Positions 46,701 to 62,645 of a stretch of 64,000 nucleotides of DNA are shown here, piece by piece. Every line of letters begins with the position of its first letter. Within the stretch, counting starts at the first letter, position 1. The notes beneath the pieces were generated by a model that did no database searches, was not told the origin of the DNA, and saw only the letters and a list, made by a program, of their open reading frames with translations. The position numbers and the translations under genes are program-made. The stretch is from Sympetrum striolatum (lineage: Eukaryota; Arthropoda; Insecta; Odonata; Libellulidae), in the NCBI GenBank assembly GCA_947579665.1, contig OX388346.1, positions 89,158,615 to 89,222,614 on the forward strand. Reading direction: 5' to 3'.

Positions 46701-48830
46701 TGCTCATAGGAGTAGTTGGTTTTTTTTACCATCTCTCTCTAATGCCGTCTATGGTTATTGTATGTCCGATGCGAATAAAGCTTCAAATGCACTCAAATAT
46801 CTATTATAATTTTCAAACTTTGGATTATGTTCTGCCATAAAGCTAGTTTAGTTTAGTTATCACACGTTCATTGACTATATAGAAATTTGCTTACCTTTCC
46901 GGATCATTAGTGACCGATATCCACTGGTTTTCCATAGTAGTCAGCCTTGAACACATGACACTGAAGCTAAAAATCGTTTTTTTCTTGGTGGTTAAACGTT
47001 ATGGCCAGTACATTGAAGAAATTTCAAGTCAGTGACACTTATGAAATATGGTTACAATTTTAATCCCGTATGAATGATTGAGTCAGTGAATGTATAATTA
47101 GGTATAATTTGAGAAACATCTATATGTAATAGATAGGAGATGGATTAACCGATATAACTTTAATTTGTAATCATCATAAAGTCATTTTTGATACACCACT
47201 TTGTGCTACCAGTGCCTCAATGAGGCCATGGCAGTGGACGATGATGCACAGTCGGACAAAACCACACTTGCCCTTGCACACAAAGTTCCCAAAATGGCCT
47301 GTGGAAAAACTACTACTAAATCGTCGACCCAAAACCTTGTGCCAAAGCAGTGCGGAGCTTGTGTTAAAAGTTTAATGTACTCAAATCAAACTAGCTAGGC
47401 ATACTCCTTGCTCCAAAGGACTGGATACACAAACAATATATTTCAATGAATTTCTATGAATCTATTATGTTTCCATAGGAAGTTCTATTGGAAATGGGTA
47501 CATTGCCAATAAAGAATAGGAATTACGCACCTGTAAAAGAATAATATTAATAAATTACTGATGAAAATTTTAAAACTTAGGTCTCATATATTTCCTGAAG
47601 TAGATAATTAGCAACTTCCCTTTGATCAGTATTTCATGAATAACTCCTAAACAATCAGTTATACAAAAATATCTTTCACACAAAAGTTATATTAAATTGC
47701 ATTTTCTAAAACTTTTATAAATAATTGTATATATCTAAGTATCAGATTAATGGAGATATTTTGCAAAAATCAGAAACGAGCCTCAAAAAGTACAGCTCGA
47801 CTTCCAGCTAACCAATTTAAACCAGAAACTAATCAACTCTAACGACACCAACCAAAGTACTATATATGAGATTTGACTTTGATAAAACAAATAGTTTTTA
47901 TATGACAGTGCCCACAAAGTACATAATCAGTTACTTCCGGTTTTTCAGTATTTCACGAATAATTCCTTAGCAATCAGTCATAAATAAATATGTTCAATGC
48001 AGCAGTTATAGAAAATTACATTTTCTAAAACAAAAGCATATACCTAAATATCTTTTTTTTTAGATATTTCACAAAAAAGGAAAGTTGCTTCCAAGAATAA
48101 AGAAAGCTCAACTTCCGGTTAATCAATTTGCTCCAAAAAATTATCAACTCTGTCAGCACACCACAGTATATATATGTGAAGTTTGGTACCGATAGGGCTA
48201 ATAATTTCACATTAGAGCCCCTATAAGCACACACACACACACACATAGAAGCAGACATCGTTCCAAAAATGGTCAGAACGTATTCTAGGGACCCAAAAAC
48301 ATGTATTTCGGTTGAAAACTCGAAGTCAAATTCTTTCATGAAAACAATACTTTCTATATACTATGAATATCGAAAAAGTAAAAATCCAATTAGTATGAAG
48401 GAATTGACCCTAAAATACATTGTATATTGTATGTTTGCAATAACAAAAGTGTTAAATCTTCTTCCGCTATTCAAAGAGTCTAAACAAGTTCGGTTACAGA
48501 CCACCCATGGCCATTTTACACTTCCATTATTTCATTGAATTTAAGAAAAAGAAATCCAACAAAGCAAACCAAAACACAGCTTAAATGTAAAGTAACCACA
48601 AGGAAGATCATTGAAATAAATCATATTTCCAGAAATACATCCCACAAACTTCGTCCATGATCTCTAATTGGAAATATTCCTATAACTAAAATAAAATCTG
48701 CTAGTTAAGATGGCAGACATTGGCTGACTCAAGCAAATTGACGAAATCGTATTGCAACTTGTATAAAAGAACATATTGACAGTAATTGCAATATCATATC
48801 TAAATATATATTATAACTCCAATAAGGCAT
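43759..48830 (+). repeat. Macrosatellite unit C5 (5,072 bp)
   Basis: The counterpart of C3 in the second 10.13-kb dimer from about 44,570 on. Its first part matches C7 (GAGATGCATTT at 44,112). It starts the second dimer copy. Differences from C3 in the shared part include GTGACAC/GTGGCAC, CCTGTGG/CCTGAGG and CCTATAAG/CCTACAAG. Confidence 0.95.
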
Positions 48831-51800
48831 GAAATATATATAAAAAATTATGAACTCACCAGAATATTATGATCATGTATCCCCAAATCTAGCATAGAGC
48901 AATGTGAAAGGAAAAGCCGGAGCAAACATATTTTGAAAAGAGAGGATTTAACAGTACTTCAACAGAACGAACGGAAAACCACCACAATTCAACAGAGGCA
49001 AACTGGAGCAAGAGCATATGACAAAAATTCCTGATTTTCCCCATCACACCATCTAAATCCACTGTATCATACTTGAAACCCAATTAGCATATCATTACCG
49101 ATTAGAAACATAAATCGACATGATATAACACCATTGAAACTTGATCAAAGAAATAATTAGGTCTTGCATTGTATTGGAAAACTTAGAGACGCATTTAAAA
49201 ACAATATATGTAATAAAATCTTACGCTGCAGCCACCCTTAAAGCAAACAGTGGCTGCCGTCATACTTCCCTCGCCCTAAACAGGAGCTGTCGAAAGGCCT
49301 CGTACATTCTTCCAATGAATGTCTCCACCACTTGGTGTCTCTCTTAAGCAACTGTCCCATACTGTAGACTGTAGAGGTCCATTTCCACCATTCTCCACTT
49401 TACTCCCAAGCTGCAGCACTCTTGAGCTTCTGGCATTATTTGAGGAACATTCAGTGCATAATCTCTATATGAATAATAGGACAAATACATAATATATTTA
49501 TTATAATTATAAATTCCTATTTAAATTCCAGTAATAGCAGCTGATCATATTAGATGATTACAAATCAATTAAACAAGGAAATAACAATTTTGGATGCATC
49601 CTGCTAAACTTATATTGAAATTAGGATCTATTTAATGATAAAAGAGTTACCTTAGGTTATTCAAGAGGAGAGCCTGCACGAACCTTCCCAAACTAACCTA
49701 AAGTATCTTGTTCATCGATTTCTACCATAACTTAGGTTTGTAGTAGGTGATGGTTATTAAGTCAAGATCATTAGGTACTGAATGACTTATCTTGCCAAAG
49801 CAATTTAGAATGTGCTGCTATTCCTATTCATTTCACAATTTTTCTCTTCCACAGGATGGTTTAGGAGGACATTTTAAGGTAGATAAACCAGTAGACTTTT
49901 ACCAATATTGTATTTATAAGCACACCATTCCTGAAAGGTTAGAAAAGAGATCATTAATATTCAATGAAAAAACATAAATCATAAAAATTATTATTTTCTA
50001 TTGATAATACGATACCAATACTTAAAAAATATATTCTAAAATCTTAAGATATATATACCTTATTTTGTCATCACCAATTGGGAAGGCATTGGAATGACTG
50101 CATCCAACGATAATCTCAAATAAGATGCCTGCTTCAAAGCGCATCGATAATTAACACATCTCACTCATCATGAGAGGTCAGATCAGACCCTCTACATGAA
50201 ATCTTCAAGTTTTAGTCCCATAATGGGCAGAACTTCTCTATCAAGAGAGGCAAAATGCCTCTCAGTGACGAGAATTGTATCTGCAGATGGTATCTCTCTT
50301 TTGATAGCTACCAGAAAGTCTTGAAGGACAAAACATCTCAATCGGAATCCTGATCGTCGATGAGAATATTATTTTGCCAAAGGTAGCTTTCTATTGAGTG
50401 ATACCATGAGGTACGCAGACCCTCTTTCCATGGGCAGAACCTCTCAAACAGGAGAGGCGTTACACCTCCCCTGAAGAGAACTGTATTCTGAAAATGGTAA
50501 CTTTCATTCAAGAGCTACCCCGTGGTACCCAGACCCACTCGATGGGCAGAATCTCTCGACCTGGGGGAAGCATCACACCACTCCATAGTGAGAATTTTAT
50601 TCTGCTAGGGTAGCTCTCTTTTGAAGTTACCAGAAGACCAGCAAGAAGGTTTACTCGAAGATTTTAAGGTAGGTAAACTAGTAGACCTTTATCAATAATG
50701 TATTTATAAGCACCCCATTCCTGAAAGGATAGAAAAGAGACCATTAATATTCAATGAAAAAATTTTAATCATAAAAAATATTATTTTCTAATGATGAGAA
50801 GATAACAATACTTAAAAAATATATTCTAAAATCTTAAGAAATACATACCTTATTTTGTCATCACCAATTGGGAAGGCATTGGAATGACTGCATCCAACGA
50901 TAATCTCAAATAAGATGCCTTCTTCAAAGCGCATCAATTATTAACACTTCTCACTCATCATGAGAGGTCAGATCGGACCCTCTACATGAAATCTTCAAGT
51001 TTTAATCCCATAATGGGCAGAACTTCTCTATCAAGAGAGGCAAAATGCCTCTCGGTGACGAGAATTGTATCTGCAGATGGTATCTCTCTTTTGATAGCTA
51101 CCAGAAAGTCTTGAAGGGCAAAACATCTCAATCGGAATCCTGATCGTCGATGAGAATATTATTTTGCCAAAGGTAGCTTTCTATTGAGTGATACCATGAG
51201 GTACGCAGACCCTCTTTCCATGAGCAGAACCTCTCAAACAGGAGAGGCGTTACACCTCCCCTGAAAAGAACTGTATTCTGAAAATGGTACCTTTCATTCA
51301 AGTGCTACCCCGTGGTACCCAGACCCACTCGATGGGCAGAATCTCTCGACCTGGGGGAGGCATCACACCACTCCATAGTGAGAATTTTATTCTGCTAGGG
51401 TAGCTCTCTTTTGAAGTTACCAGAGGACCAGAAGATCTCTCCATATGGGTACCTATAAAACAATAGTTGTTAATTATGTCCTTAAAATAATTGAATAATA
51501 TTTTCCAATTTTATTTAGATATTTCCAAAGTATTCTAGGCTTAATCCTATTTGCTCTAAAATTTGTAACCCTATGTTGATTCATTACCTCGAAAGTCCTG
51601 TTAATATATTGAAGAGTTAGACAGTTTTCCCTATGCCTAATCAACAACATCCAAAGATTTCTTATTTTTCTGTCCCCAGCTGCTCGGGTTCAATGGACAT
51701 AGGTACGGCATTGCTTAGTCCCACATCAAGTTGACCTCAACTAATGCAAACTTACGTTCTTCATCTGCGTGCTCATAGGAGTAGTTGGTTTTTTTTACCA

Positions 51801-53895
51801 TCTCTCTCTAATGCCGTCTATGGTTATTGTATGTCCGATGCGAATAAAGCTTCAAATGCACTCAAATATCTATTATAATTTTCAAACTTTGGATTATGTT
51901 CTGCCATAAAGCTAGTTTAGTGTAGTTATCACACGTTCATTGACTATATAGAAATTTGCTTACCTTTCCGGATCATTAGTGACCGATATCCACTGGTTTT
52001 CCATAGTAGTCAGCATCGAACACATGACACTGAAGTTAAAAATCTTTTCTTGGTGGTTAAACGTTATGGCCAGTACATTGAAGAAATTTCAAGTCAGTGA
52101 CACTTATGAAATATGGTTACAATTTTAATCCCGTATTAATGAATGAGTCAGTGAATGTATAATTAGGTATAATTTGAGAAACATCTATATGTAATAGATA
52201 GGAGATGGATTAACGGATATAACTTTAATTTGTAATCATCATAAAGTCATTTTTGATACACCACTTTGTGCTACCAGTGCCTCAATGAGGCCATGGCAGT
52301 GGACGATGATGCACAGTCGGACAAAACCACACTTGCCCTTGCACACAAAGTTCCCAAAATGGCCTGTGGAAAAACTACTACTAAATCGTCGACCCAAAAC
52401 CTTGTGCCAAAGCAGTGCGGAGCTTGTGTTAAAAGTTTAATGTACTCAAATCAAACTAGCTAGGCATACTCCTTGCTCCAAAGGACTGGATACACAAACA
52501 ATATATTTCAATGAATTTCTATGAATCTATTATGTTTCCATAGGAAGTTCTATTGGAAATGGGTACATTGCCAATAAAGAATAGGAATTACGCACCTGTA
52601 AAAGAATAATATTAATAAATTACTGATGAAAATTTTAAAACTTAGGTCTCATATATTTCCTGAAGTAGATAATTAGCAACTTCCCTTTGATCAGTATTTC
52701 ATGAATAACTCCTAAACAATCAGTTATACAAAAATATCTTTCACACAAAAGTTATATTAAATTGCATTTTCTAAAACTTTTATAAATAATTGTATATATC
52801 TAAGTATCAGATTAATGGAGATATTTTGCAAAAATCAGAAACGAGCCTCAAAAAGTACAGCTCGACTTCCAGCTAACCAATTTAAACCAGAAACTAATCA
52901 ACTCTAACGACACCAACCAAAGTACTATATATGAGATTTGACTTTGATAAAACAAATAGTTTTTATATGACAGTGCCCACAAAGTACATAATCAGTTACT
53001 TCCGGTTTTTCAGTATTTCACGAATAATTCCTTAGCAATCAGTCATAAATAAATATGTTCAATGCAGCAGTTATAGAAAATTACATTTTCTAAAACAAAA
53101 GCATATACCTAAATATCTTTTTTTTTAGATATTTCACAAAAAAGGAAAGTTGCTTCCAAGAATAAAGAAAGCTCAACTTCCGGTTAATCGATTTGCTCCA
53201 AAAAATTATCAACTCTGTCAGCACACCACAGTATATATATGTGAAGTTTGGTACCGATAGGGCTAATAATTTCACATTAGAGCCCCTACAAGCACACACA
53301 CACACACACATAGAAGCAGACATCGTTCCAAAAATGGTCAGAACGTATTCTAGGGACCCAAAAACATGTATTTCGGTTGAAAACTCGAAGTCAAATTCTT
53401 TCATAAAAACAATACTTTCTATATACTATGAATATCGAAAAAGTAAAAATCCAATTAGTATGAAGGAATTGACCCTAAAATACATTGTATATTGTATGTT
53501 TGCAATAACAAAAGTGTTAAATCTTCTTCCGCTATTCAAAGAGTCTAAACAAGTTCGGTTACAGACCACCCATGGCCATTTTACACTTCCATTATTTCAT
53601 TGAATTTAAGAAAAAGAAATCCAACAAAGCAAACCAAAACACAGCTTAAATGTAAAGTAACCACAAGGAAGATCATTGAAATAAATCATATTTCCAGAAA
53701 TACATCCCACAAACTTCGTCCATGATCTCTAATTGGAAATATTCCTATAACTAGAATAAAATCTGCTAGTTAAGATGGCAGACATTGGCTGACTCAAGCA
53801 AATTGACGAAATCGTATTGCAACTTGTATAAAAGAACATATTGACAGTAATTGCAATATCATATCTAAATATATATTATAACTCAAATAAGGCAT
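48831..53895 (+). repeat. Macrosatellite unit C6 (5,065 bp)
   Basis: The counterpart of C4, retaining the 8 bp that C4 lost. It carries the C1/C4 type R module (CTGAAAAGAACTG, CAAGTGCTACC) and ends with a 9-repeat CA tract and the CATAAAAACAAT variant, also at the end of C4. Confidence 0.95.
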
Positions 53896-56800
53896 GAAAT
53901 ATATATAAAAAATTATGAACTCACCAGAATATTATGATCATGTATCCCCAAATCTAGCATAGAGCAATGTGAAAGGAAAAGCCGGAGCAAACATATTTTG
54001 AAAAGAGAGGATTTAACAGTACTTCAACAGAACGAACGGAAAACCACCACAATTCAACAGAGGCAAACTGGAGCAAGAGCATATGACAAAAATTCCTGAT
54101 TTTCCCCATCACACCATCTAAATCCACTGTATCATACTTGAAACCCAATTAGCATATCATTACCGATTAGAAACATAAATCGACATGATATAACACCATT
54201 GAAACTTGATCAAAGAAATTATTAGGTCTTGCATTGTATTGGAAAACTTAGAGATGCATTTAAAAACAATATATGTAATAATATCTTACGCTGCAGCCAC
54301 CCTTAAAGCAAACAGTGGCTGCCGTCATACTTCCCTCGCCCTAAACAGGAGCTGTCGAAAGGCCTCGTACATTCTTCCAATGAATGTCTCCACCACTTGG
54401 TGTCTCTCTTAAGCAACTGTCCCATACTGTAGACTGTAGAGGTCCATTTCCACCATTCTCCACTTTACTCCCAAGCTGCAGCACTCTTGAGCTTCTGGCA
54501 TTATTTGAGGAACATTCAGTGCATAATCTCTATATGAATAATAGGACAAATACATAATATATTTATTATAATTATAAATTCCTATTTAAATTCCAGTAAT
54601 AGCAGCTGATCATATTAGATGATTACAAATCAATTAAACAAGGAAATAACAATTTTGGATGCATCCTGCTAAACTTATATTGAAATGAGGATCTATTTAA
54701 TGATAAAAGAGTTACCTTAGGTTATTCAAGAGGAGAGCCTGCACGAACCTTCCCAAACTAACCTAAAGTATCTTGTTCATCGATTTCTACCATAACTTAG
54801 GTTTGTAGTAGGTGATGGTTATTAAGTCAAGATCATTAGGTACTGAATGACTTATCTTGCCAAAGCAATTTAGAATGTGCTGTTATTCCTATTCATTTCA
54901 CAATTTTTCTCTTCCACAGGATGATTTAGGAGGACATTTTAAGGTAGGTAAACCAGTAGACTTTTACCAATATTGTATTTATAAGCACACCATTCCTGAA
55001 AGGTTAGAAAAGAGATCATTAATATTCAATGAAAAAACATAAATCATAAAAATTATTATTTTCTATTGATAATACGATACCAATACTTAAAAAATATATT
55101 CTAAAATCTTGAGATATATATACCTTATTTTGTCATCACCAATTGGGAAGGCATTGGAATGACTGCATCCAACGATAATCTCAAATAAGATGCCTGCTTC
55201 AAAGCGCATCGATAATTAACACATCTCACTCATCATGAGAGGTCAGATCAGACCCTCTACATGAAATCTTCAAGTTTTAGTCCCATAATGGGCAGAACTT
55301 CTCTATCAAGAGAGGCAAAATGCCTCTCAGTGACGAGAATTGTATCTGCAGATGGTATCTCTCTTTTGATAGCTACCAGAAAGTCTTGAAGGACAAAACA
55401 TCTCAATCGGAATCCTGATCGTCGATGAGAATATTATTTTGCCAAAGGTAGCTTTCTATTGAGTGATACCATGAGGTACGCAGACCCTCTTTCCATGGGC
55501 AGAACCTCTCAAACAGGAGAGGCGTTACACCTCCCCTGAAGAGAACTGTATTCTGAAAATGGTAACTTTCATTCAAGAGCTACCCCGTGGTACCCAGACC
55601 CACTCGATGGCCAGAATCTCTCGACCTGGGGGAAGCATCACACCACTCCATAGTGAGAATTTTATTCTGCTAGGGTAGCTCTCTTTTGAAGTTACCAGAA
55701 GACCAGCAAGAAGGTTTACTCGAAGATTTTAAGGTAGGTAAACCAGTAGACCTTTATCAATAATGTATTTATAAGCACCCCATTCCTGAAAGGATAGAAA
55801 AGAGACCATTAATATTCAATGAAAAAATTTTAATCATAAAAAATATTATTTTCTAATGATGAGAAGATAACAATACTTAAAAAATATATTCTAAAATCTT
55901 AAGAAATACATACCTTATTTTGTCATCACCAATTGGGAAGGCATTGGAATGACTGCATCCAACGATAATCTCAAATAAGATGCCTTCTTCAAAGCGCATC
56001 AATTATTAACACTTCTCACTCATCATGAGAGGTCAGATCGGACCCTCTACATGAAATCTTCAAGTTTTAATCCCATAATGGGCAGAACTTCTCTATCAAG
56101 AGAGGCAAAATGCCTCTCGGTGACGAGAATTGTATCTGCAGATGGTATCTCTCTTTTGATAGCTACCAGAAAGTCTTGAAGGGCAAAACATCTCAATCGG
56201 AATCCTGATCGTCGATGAGAATATTATTTTGCCAAAGGTAGCTTTCTATTGAGTGATACCATGAGGTACGCAGACCCTCTTTCCATGAGCAGAACCTCTC
56301 AAACAGGAGAGGCGTTACACCTCCCCTGAAAAGAACTGTATTCTGAAAATGGTACCTTTCATTCAAGTGCTACCCCGTGGTACCCAGACCCACTCGATGG
56401 GCAGAATCTCTCGACCTGGGGGAGGCATCACACCACTCCATAGTGAGAATTTTATTCTGCTAGGGTAGCTCTCTTTTGAAGTTACCAGAGGACCAGAAGA
56501 TCTCTCCATATGGGTACCTATAAAACAATAGTTGTTAATTATGTCCTTAAAATAATTGAATAATATTTTCCAATTTTATTTAGATATTTCCAAAGTATTC
56601 TAGGCTTAATCCTATTTGCTCTAAAATTTGTAACCCTATGTTGATTCATTACCTCGAAAGTCCTGTTAATATATTGAAGAATTAGACAGTTTTCCCTGTG
56701 CCTAATCAACAACATCCAAAGATTTCTTATTTTTCTGTCCCCAGCTGCTCGGGTTCAATGGACATAGGTACGGCATTGCTTAGTCCCACATCAAGTTGAC

Positions 56801-58355
56801 CTCAACTAATGCAAACTTACGTTCTTCATCTGCGTGCTCATAGGAGTAGTTGGTTTTTTTTACCATCTCTCTCTAATGCCGTCTATGGTTATTGTATGTC
56901 CGATGCGAATAAAGCTTCAAATGCACTCAAATATCTATTATAATTTTCAAACTTTGGATTATGTTCTGCCATAAAGCTAGTTTAGTTTAGTTATCACACG
57001 TTCATTGACTATATAGAAATTTGCTTACCTTTCCGGATCATTAGTGACCGATATCCACTGGTTTTCCATAGTAGTCAGCATCGAACACATGACACTGAAG
57101 TTAAAAATCTTTTCTTGGTGGTTAAACGTTATGGCCAGTACATTGAAGAAATTTCAAGTCAGTGACACTTATGAAATATGGTTACAATTTTAATCCCGTA
57201 TTAATGAATGAGTCAGTGAATGTATAATTAGGTATAATTTGAGAAACATCTATATGTAATAGATAGGAGATGGATTATTGGATATAACTTTAATTTGTAA
57301 TCATCATAAAGTCATTTTTGATACACCACTTTGTGCTACCAGTGCCTCAATGAGGCCATGGCAGTGGACGATGATGCACAGTCGGACAAAACCACACTTG
57401 CCCTTGCACACGAAGTTCCCAAAATGGCCTGTGGAAAAACTACTACTAAATCGTCGACCCAAAACCTTGTGCCAAAGCAGTGCGGAGCTTGTGTTAAAAG
57501 TTTAATGTACTCAAATCAAACTAGCTAGGCATACTCCTTGCTCCAAAGGACTGGATACACAAACAATATATTTCAATGAATTTCTATGAATCTATTATGT
57601 TTCCATAGGAAGTTCTATTGGAAATGGGTACATTGCCAATAAAGAATAGGAATTACGCACCTGTAAAAGAATAATATTAATAAATTACTGATGAAAATTT
57701 TAAAACTTAGGTCTCATATATTTCCTGAAGTAGATAATTAGCAGCTTCCCTTTGATCAGTATTTCATGAATAACTCCTAAACAATCAGTTATACAAAAAT
57801 ATCTTTCACACAAAAGTTATATTAAATTGCATTTTCTAAAACTTTTATAAATAATTGTATATATCTAAGTATCAGATTAATGGAGATATTTTGCAAAAAT
57901 AAGAAACGAGCCTCAAAAAGTACAGCTTGACTTCCAGCTAACCAATTTAAACCAGAAACTAATCAACTCTAACGACACCAACCAAAGTACTATATATGAG
58001 ATTTGACTTTGATAAAACAAATAGTTTTTATATGACAGTGCCCACAAAGTACATAATCAGTTACTTCCGGTTTTTCAGTATTTCACGAATATTTCCTTAG
58101 CAATCAGTCATAAATAAATATGTTCAATGCAGCAGTTATAGAAAATTACATTTTCTTAAACAAAAGCATATACCTAAATATCTTTTTTTTTAGATATTTC
58201 ACAAAAAAGGAAAGTTGCTTCCAAGAATAAAGAAAGCTCAACTTCCGGTTAATCGATTTGCTCCAAAAAATTATCAACTCTGTCAGCACACCACAGTATA
58301 TATATGTGAAGTTTGGTACCGATAGGGCTAATAATTTCACATTAGAGCCCCTACA

Positions 58356-58391
<36 letters not shown>

Positions 58392-58972
58392 AGCAGACAT
58401 CGTTCCAAAAATGGTCAGAACGTATTCTAGGGACCCAAAAACATGTATTTCGGTTGAAAACTCGAAGTCAAATTCTTTCATGAAAACAATACTTTCTATA
58501 TACTATGAATATCGAAAAAGTAAAAATCCAATTAGTATGAAGGAATTGACCCTAAAATACATTGTATATTGTATGTTTGCAATAACAAAAGTGTTAAATC
58601 TTCTTCCGCTATTCAAAGAGTCTAAACAAGTTCGGTTACAGACCACCCATGGCCATTTTACACTTCCATTATTTCATTGAATTTAAGAAAAAGAAATCCA
58701 ACAAAGCAAACCAAAACACAGCTTAAATGTAAAGTAACCACAAGGAAGATCATTGAAATAAATCATATTTCCAGAAATACATCCCACAAACTTCATCCAT
58801 GATCTCTAATTGGAAATATTCCTATAACTAGAATAAAATCTGCTAGTTAAGATGGCAGACATTGGCTGACTCAAGCAAATTGACGAAATCGTATTGCAAC
58901 TTGTATAAAAGAACATATTGACAGTAATTGCAATATCATATCTAAATATATATTATAACTCAAATAAGGCAT
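53896..58972 (+). repeat. Macrosatellite unit C7 (5,077 bp), mosaic
   Basis: The start resembles C5, the L module carries the C3/C5 mark GATGGCCAGAATC (55,608), the R module carries the C1/C4/C6 marks (CTGAAAAGAACTG, CAAGTGC), and beyond that the C3/C5/C8 mark CCCTGTGCC (56,694) returns. The CA tract is 15 repeats. GATGATTTAGGAGG (54,920) is private. Confidence 0.95.
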
Positions 58973-61900
58973 GAAATATATATAAAAAATTATGAACTCA
59001 CCAGAATATTATGATCATGTATCCCCAAATCTAGCATAGAGCAATGTGAAAGGAAAAGCCGGAGCAAACATATTTTGAAAAGAGAGGATTTAACAGTACC
59101 TCAACAGAACAAACGGAAAACCACCACAATTCAACAGAGGCAAACTGGAGCAAGAGCATATGACAAAAATTCCTGATTTTCCCCATCACACCATCTAAAT
59201 CCACTGTATCATACTTGAAACCCAATTAGCATATCATTACCGATTAGAAACATAAATCGACATGATATAACACCATTGAAACTTGATCAAAGAAATAATT
59301 AGGTCTTGCATTGTATTGGAAAACTTAGAGATGCATTTAAAAACAATATATGTAATAATATCTTACGCTGCAGCCACCCTTAAAGCAAACAGTGGCTGCC
59401 GTCATACTTCCCTCGCCCTAAACAGGAGCTGTCGAAAGGCCTCGTACATTCTTCCAATGAATGTCTCCACCACTTGGTGTCTCTCTTAAGCAACTGTCCC
59501 ATACTGTAGACTGTAGAGGTCCATTTCCACCATTCTCCACTTTACTCCCAAGCTGCAGCACTCTTGAGCTTCTGGCATTATTTGAGGAACATTCAGTGCA
59601 TAATCTCTATATGAATAATAGGACAAATACATAATATATTTATTATAATTATAAATTCCTATTTAAATTCCAGTAATAGCAGCTGATCATATTAGATGAT
59701 TACAAATCAATTAAACAAGGAAATAACAATTTTGGATGCATCCTGCTAAACTTATATTGAAATGAGGATCTATTTAATGATAAAAGAGTTACCTTAGGTT
59801 ATTCAAGAGGAGAGCCTGCACGAACCTTCCCAAACTAACCTAAAGTATCTTGTTCATCGATTTCTACCATAACTTAGGTTTGTAGTAGGTGATGGTTATT
59901 AAGTCAAGATCATTAGGTACTGAATGACTTATCTTGCCAAAGCAATTTAGAATGTGCTGTTATTCCTATTCATTTCACAATTTTTCTCTTCCACAGGATG
60001 GTTTAGGAGGACATTTTAAGGTAGATAAACCAGTAGACTTTTACCAATATTGTATTTATAAGCACACCATTCCTGAAAGGTTAGAAAAGAGATCATTAAT
60101 ATTCAATGAAAAAACATAAATCATAAAAATTATTATTTTCTATTGATAATACGATACCAATACTTAAAAAATATATTCTAAAATCTTAGGATATATATAC
60201 CTTATTTTGTCATCACCAATTGGGAAGGCATTGGAATGACTGCATCCAACGATAATCTCAAATAAGATGCCTGCTTCAAAGGGCATCGATAATTAACACA
60301 TCTCACTCATCATGAGAGGTCAGATCAGACCCTCTACATGAAATCTTCAAGTTTTAGTCCCATAATGGGCAGAACTTCTCTATCAAGAGAGGCAAAATGC
60401 CTCTCAGTGACGAGAATTGTATCTGCAGATGGTATCTCTCTTTTGATAGCTACCAGAAAGTCTTGAAGGACAAAACATCTCAATCGGAATCCTGATCGTC
60501 GATGAGAATATTATTTTGCCAAAGGTAGCTTTCTATTGAGTGATACCATGAGGTACGCAGACCCTCTTTCCATGGCCAGAACCTCTCAAACAGGAGAGGC
60601 GTTACACCTCCCCTGAAGAGAACTGTATTCTGAAAATGGTACCTTTCATTCAAGAGCTACCCCGTGGTACCCAGACCCACTCGATGGGCAGAATCTCTCG
60701 ACCTGGGGGAGGCATCACACCACTCCATAGTGAGAATTTTATTCTGCTAGGGTAGCTCTCTTTTGAAGTTACCAGAGGACCAGAAGATCTCTCCATATGG
60801 GTACCTATAAAACAATAGTTGTTAATTATGTCCTTAAAATAATTGAATAATATTTTCCAATTTTATTTAGATATTTCCAAAGTATTCTAGGCTTAATCCT
60901 ATTTGCTCTAAAATTTGTAACCCTATGTTGATTCATTACCTCGAAAGTCCTGTTAATATATTGAAGAATTAGACAGTTTTCCCTGTGCCTAATCAACAAC
61001 ATCCAAAGATTTCTTATTTTTCTGTCCCCAGCTGCTCGGGTTCAATGGACATAGGTACGGCATTGCTTAGTCCCACATCAAGTTGACCTCAACTAATGCA
61101 AACTTACGTTCTTCATCTGCGTGCTCATAGGAGTAGTTGGTTTTTTTTACCATCTCTCTCTAATGCCGTCTATGGTTATTGTATGTCCGATGCGAATAAA
61201 GCTTCAAATGCACTCAAATATCTATTATAATTTTCAAACTTTGGATTATGTTCTGCCATAAAGCTAGTTTAGTTTAGTTATCACACGTTCATTGACTATA
61301 TAGAAATTTGCTTACCTTTCCGGATCATTAGTGACCGATATCCACTGGTTTTCCATAGTAGTCAGCCTTGAACACATGACACTGAAGCTAAAATTCGTTT
61401 TTTTCTTGGTGGTTAAACGTTATGGCCAGTACATTGAAGAAATTTCAAGTCAGTGACACTTATGAAATATGGTTACAATTTTAATCCCGTATGAATGATT
61501 GAGTCAGTGAATGTATAATTAGGTATAATTTGAGAAACATCTATATGTAATAGATAGGAGATGGATTAACGGATATAACTTTAATTTGTAATCATCATAA
61601 AGTCATTTTTGATACACCACTTTGTGCTACCAGTGCCTCAATGAGGCCATGGCAGTGGACGATGATGCACAGTCGGACAAAACCACACTTGCCCTTGCAC
61701 ACGAAGTTCCCAAAATGGCCTGTGGAAAAACTACTACTAAATCGTCGACCCAAAACCTTGTGCCAAAGCAGTGCGGAGCTTGTGTTAAAAGTTTAATGTA
61801 CTCAAATCAAACTAGCTAGGCATACTCCTTGCTCCAAAGGACTGGATACACAAACAATATATTTCAATGAATTTCTATGAATCTATTATGTTTCCATAGG

Positions 61901-62645
61901 AAGTTCTATTGGAAATGGGTACATTGCCAATAAAGAATAGGAATTACGCACCTGTAAAAGAATAATATTAATAAATTACTGATGAAAATTTTAAAACTTA
62001 GGTCTCATATATTTCCTGAAGTAGATAATTAGCAACTTCCCTTTGATCAGTATTTCATGAATAACTCCTAAACAATCAGTTATACAAAAATATCTTTCAC
62101 ACAAAAGTTATATTAAATTGCATTTTCTAAAACTTTTATAAATAATTGTATATATCTAAGTATCAGATTAATGGAGATATTTTGCAAAAATCAGAAACGA
62201 GCCTCAAAAAGTGCAGCTCGACTTCCAGCTAACCAATTTAAACCAGAAACTAATCAACTCTAACGACACCAACCAAAGTACTATATATGAGATTTGACTT
62301 TGATAAAACAAATAGTTTTTATATGACAGTGCCCACAAAGTACATAATCAGTTACTTCCGGTTTTTCAGTATTTCACGAATAATTCCTTAGCAATCAGTC
62401 ATAAATAAATATGTTCAATGCAGCAGTTATAGAAAATTACATTTTCTAAAACAAAAGCATATACCTAAATATCTTTTTTTTAGATATTTCACAAAAAAGG
62501 AAAGTTGCTTCCAAGAATAAAGAAAGCTCAACTTCCGGTTAATCGATTTGCTCCAAAAAATTATCAACTCTGTGAGCACACCACAGTATATATATGTGAA
62601 GTTTGGTACCGATAGGGCTAATAATTTCACATTAGAGCCCCTACA

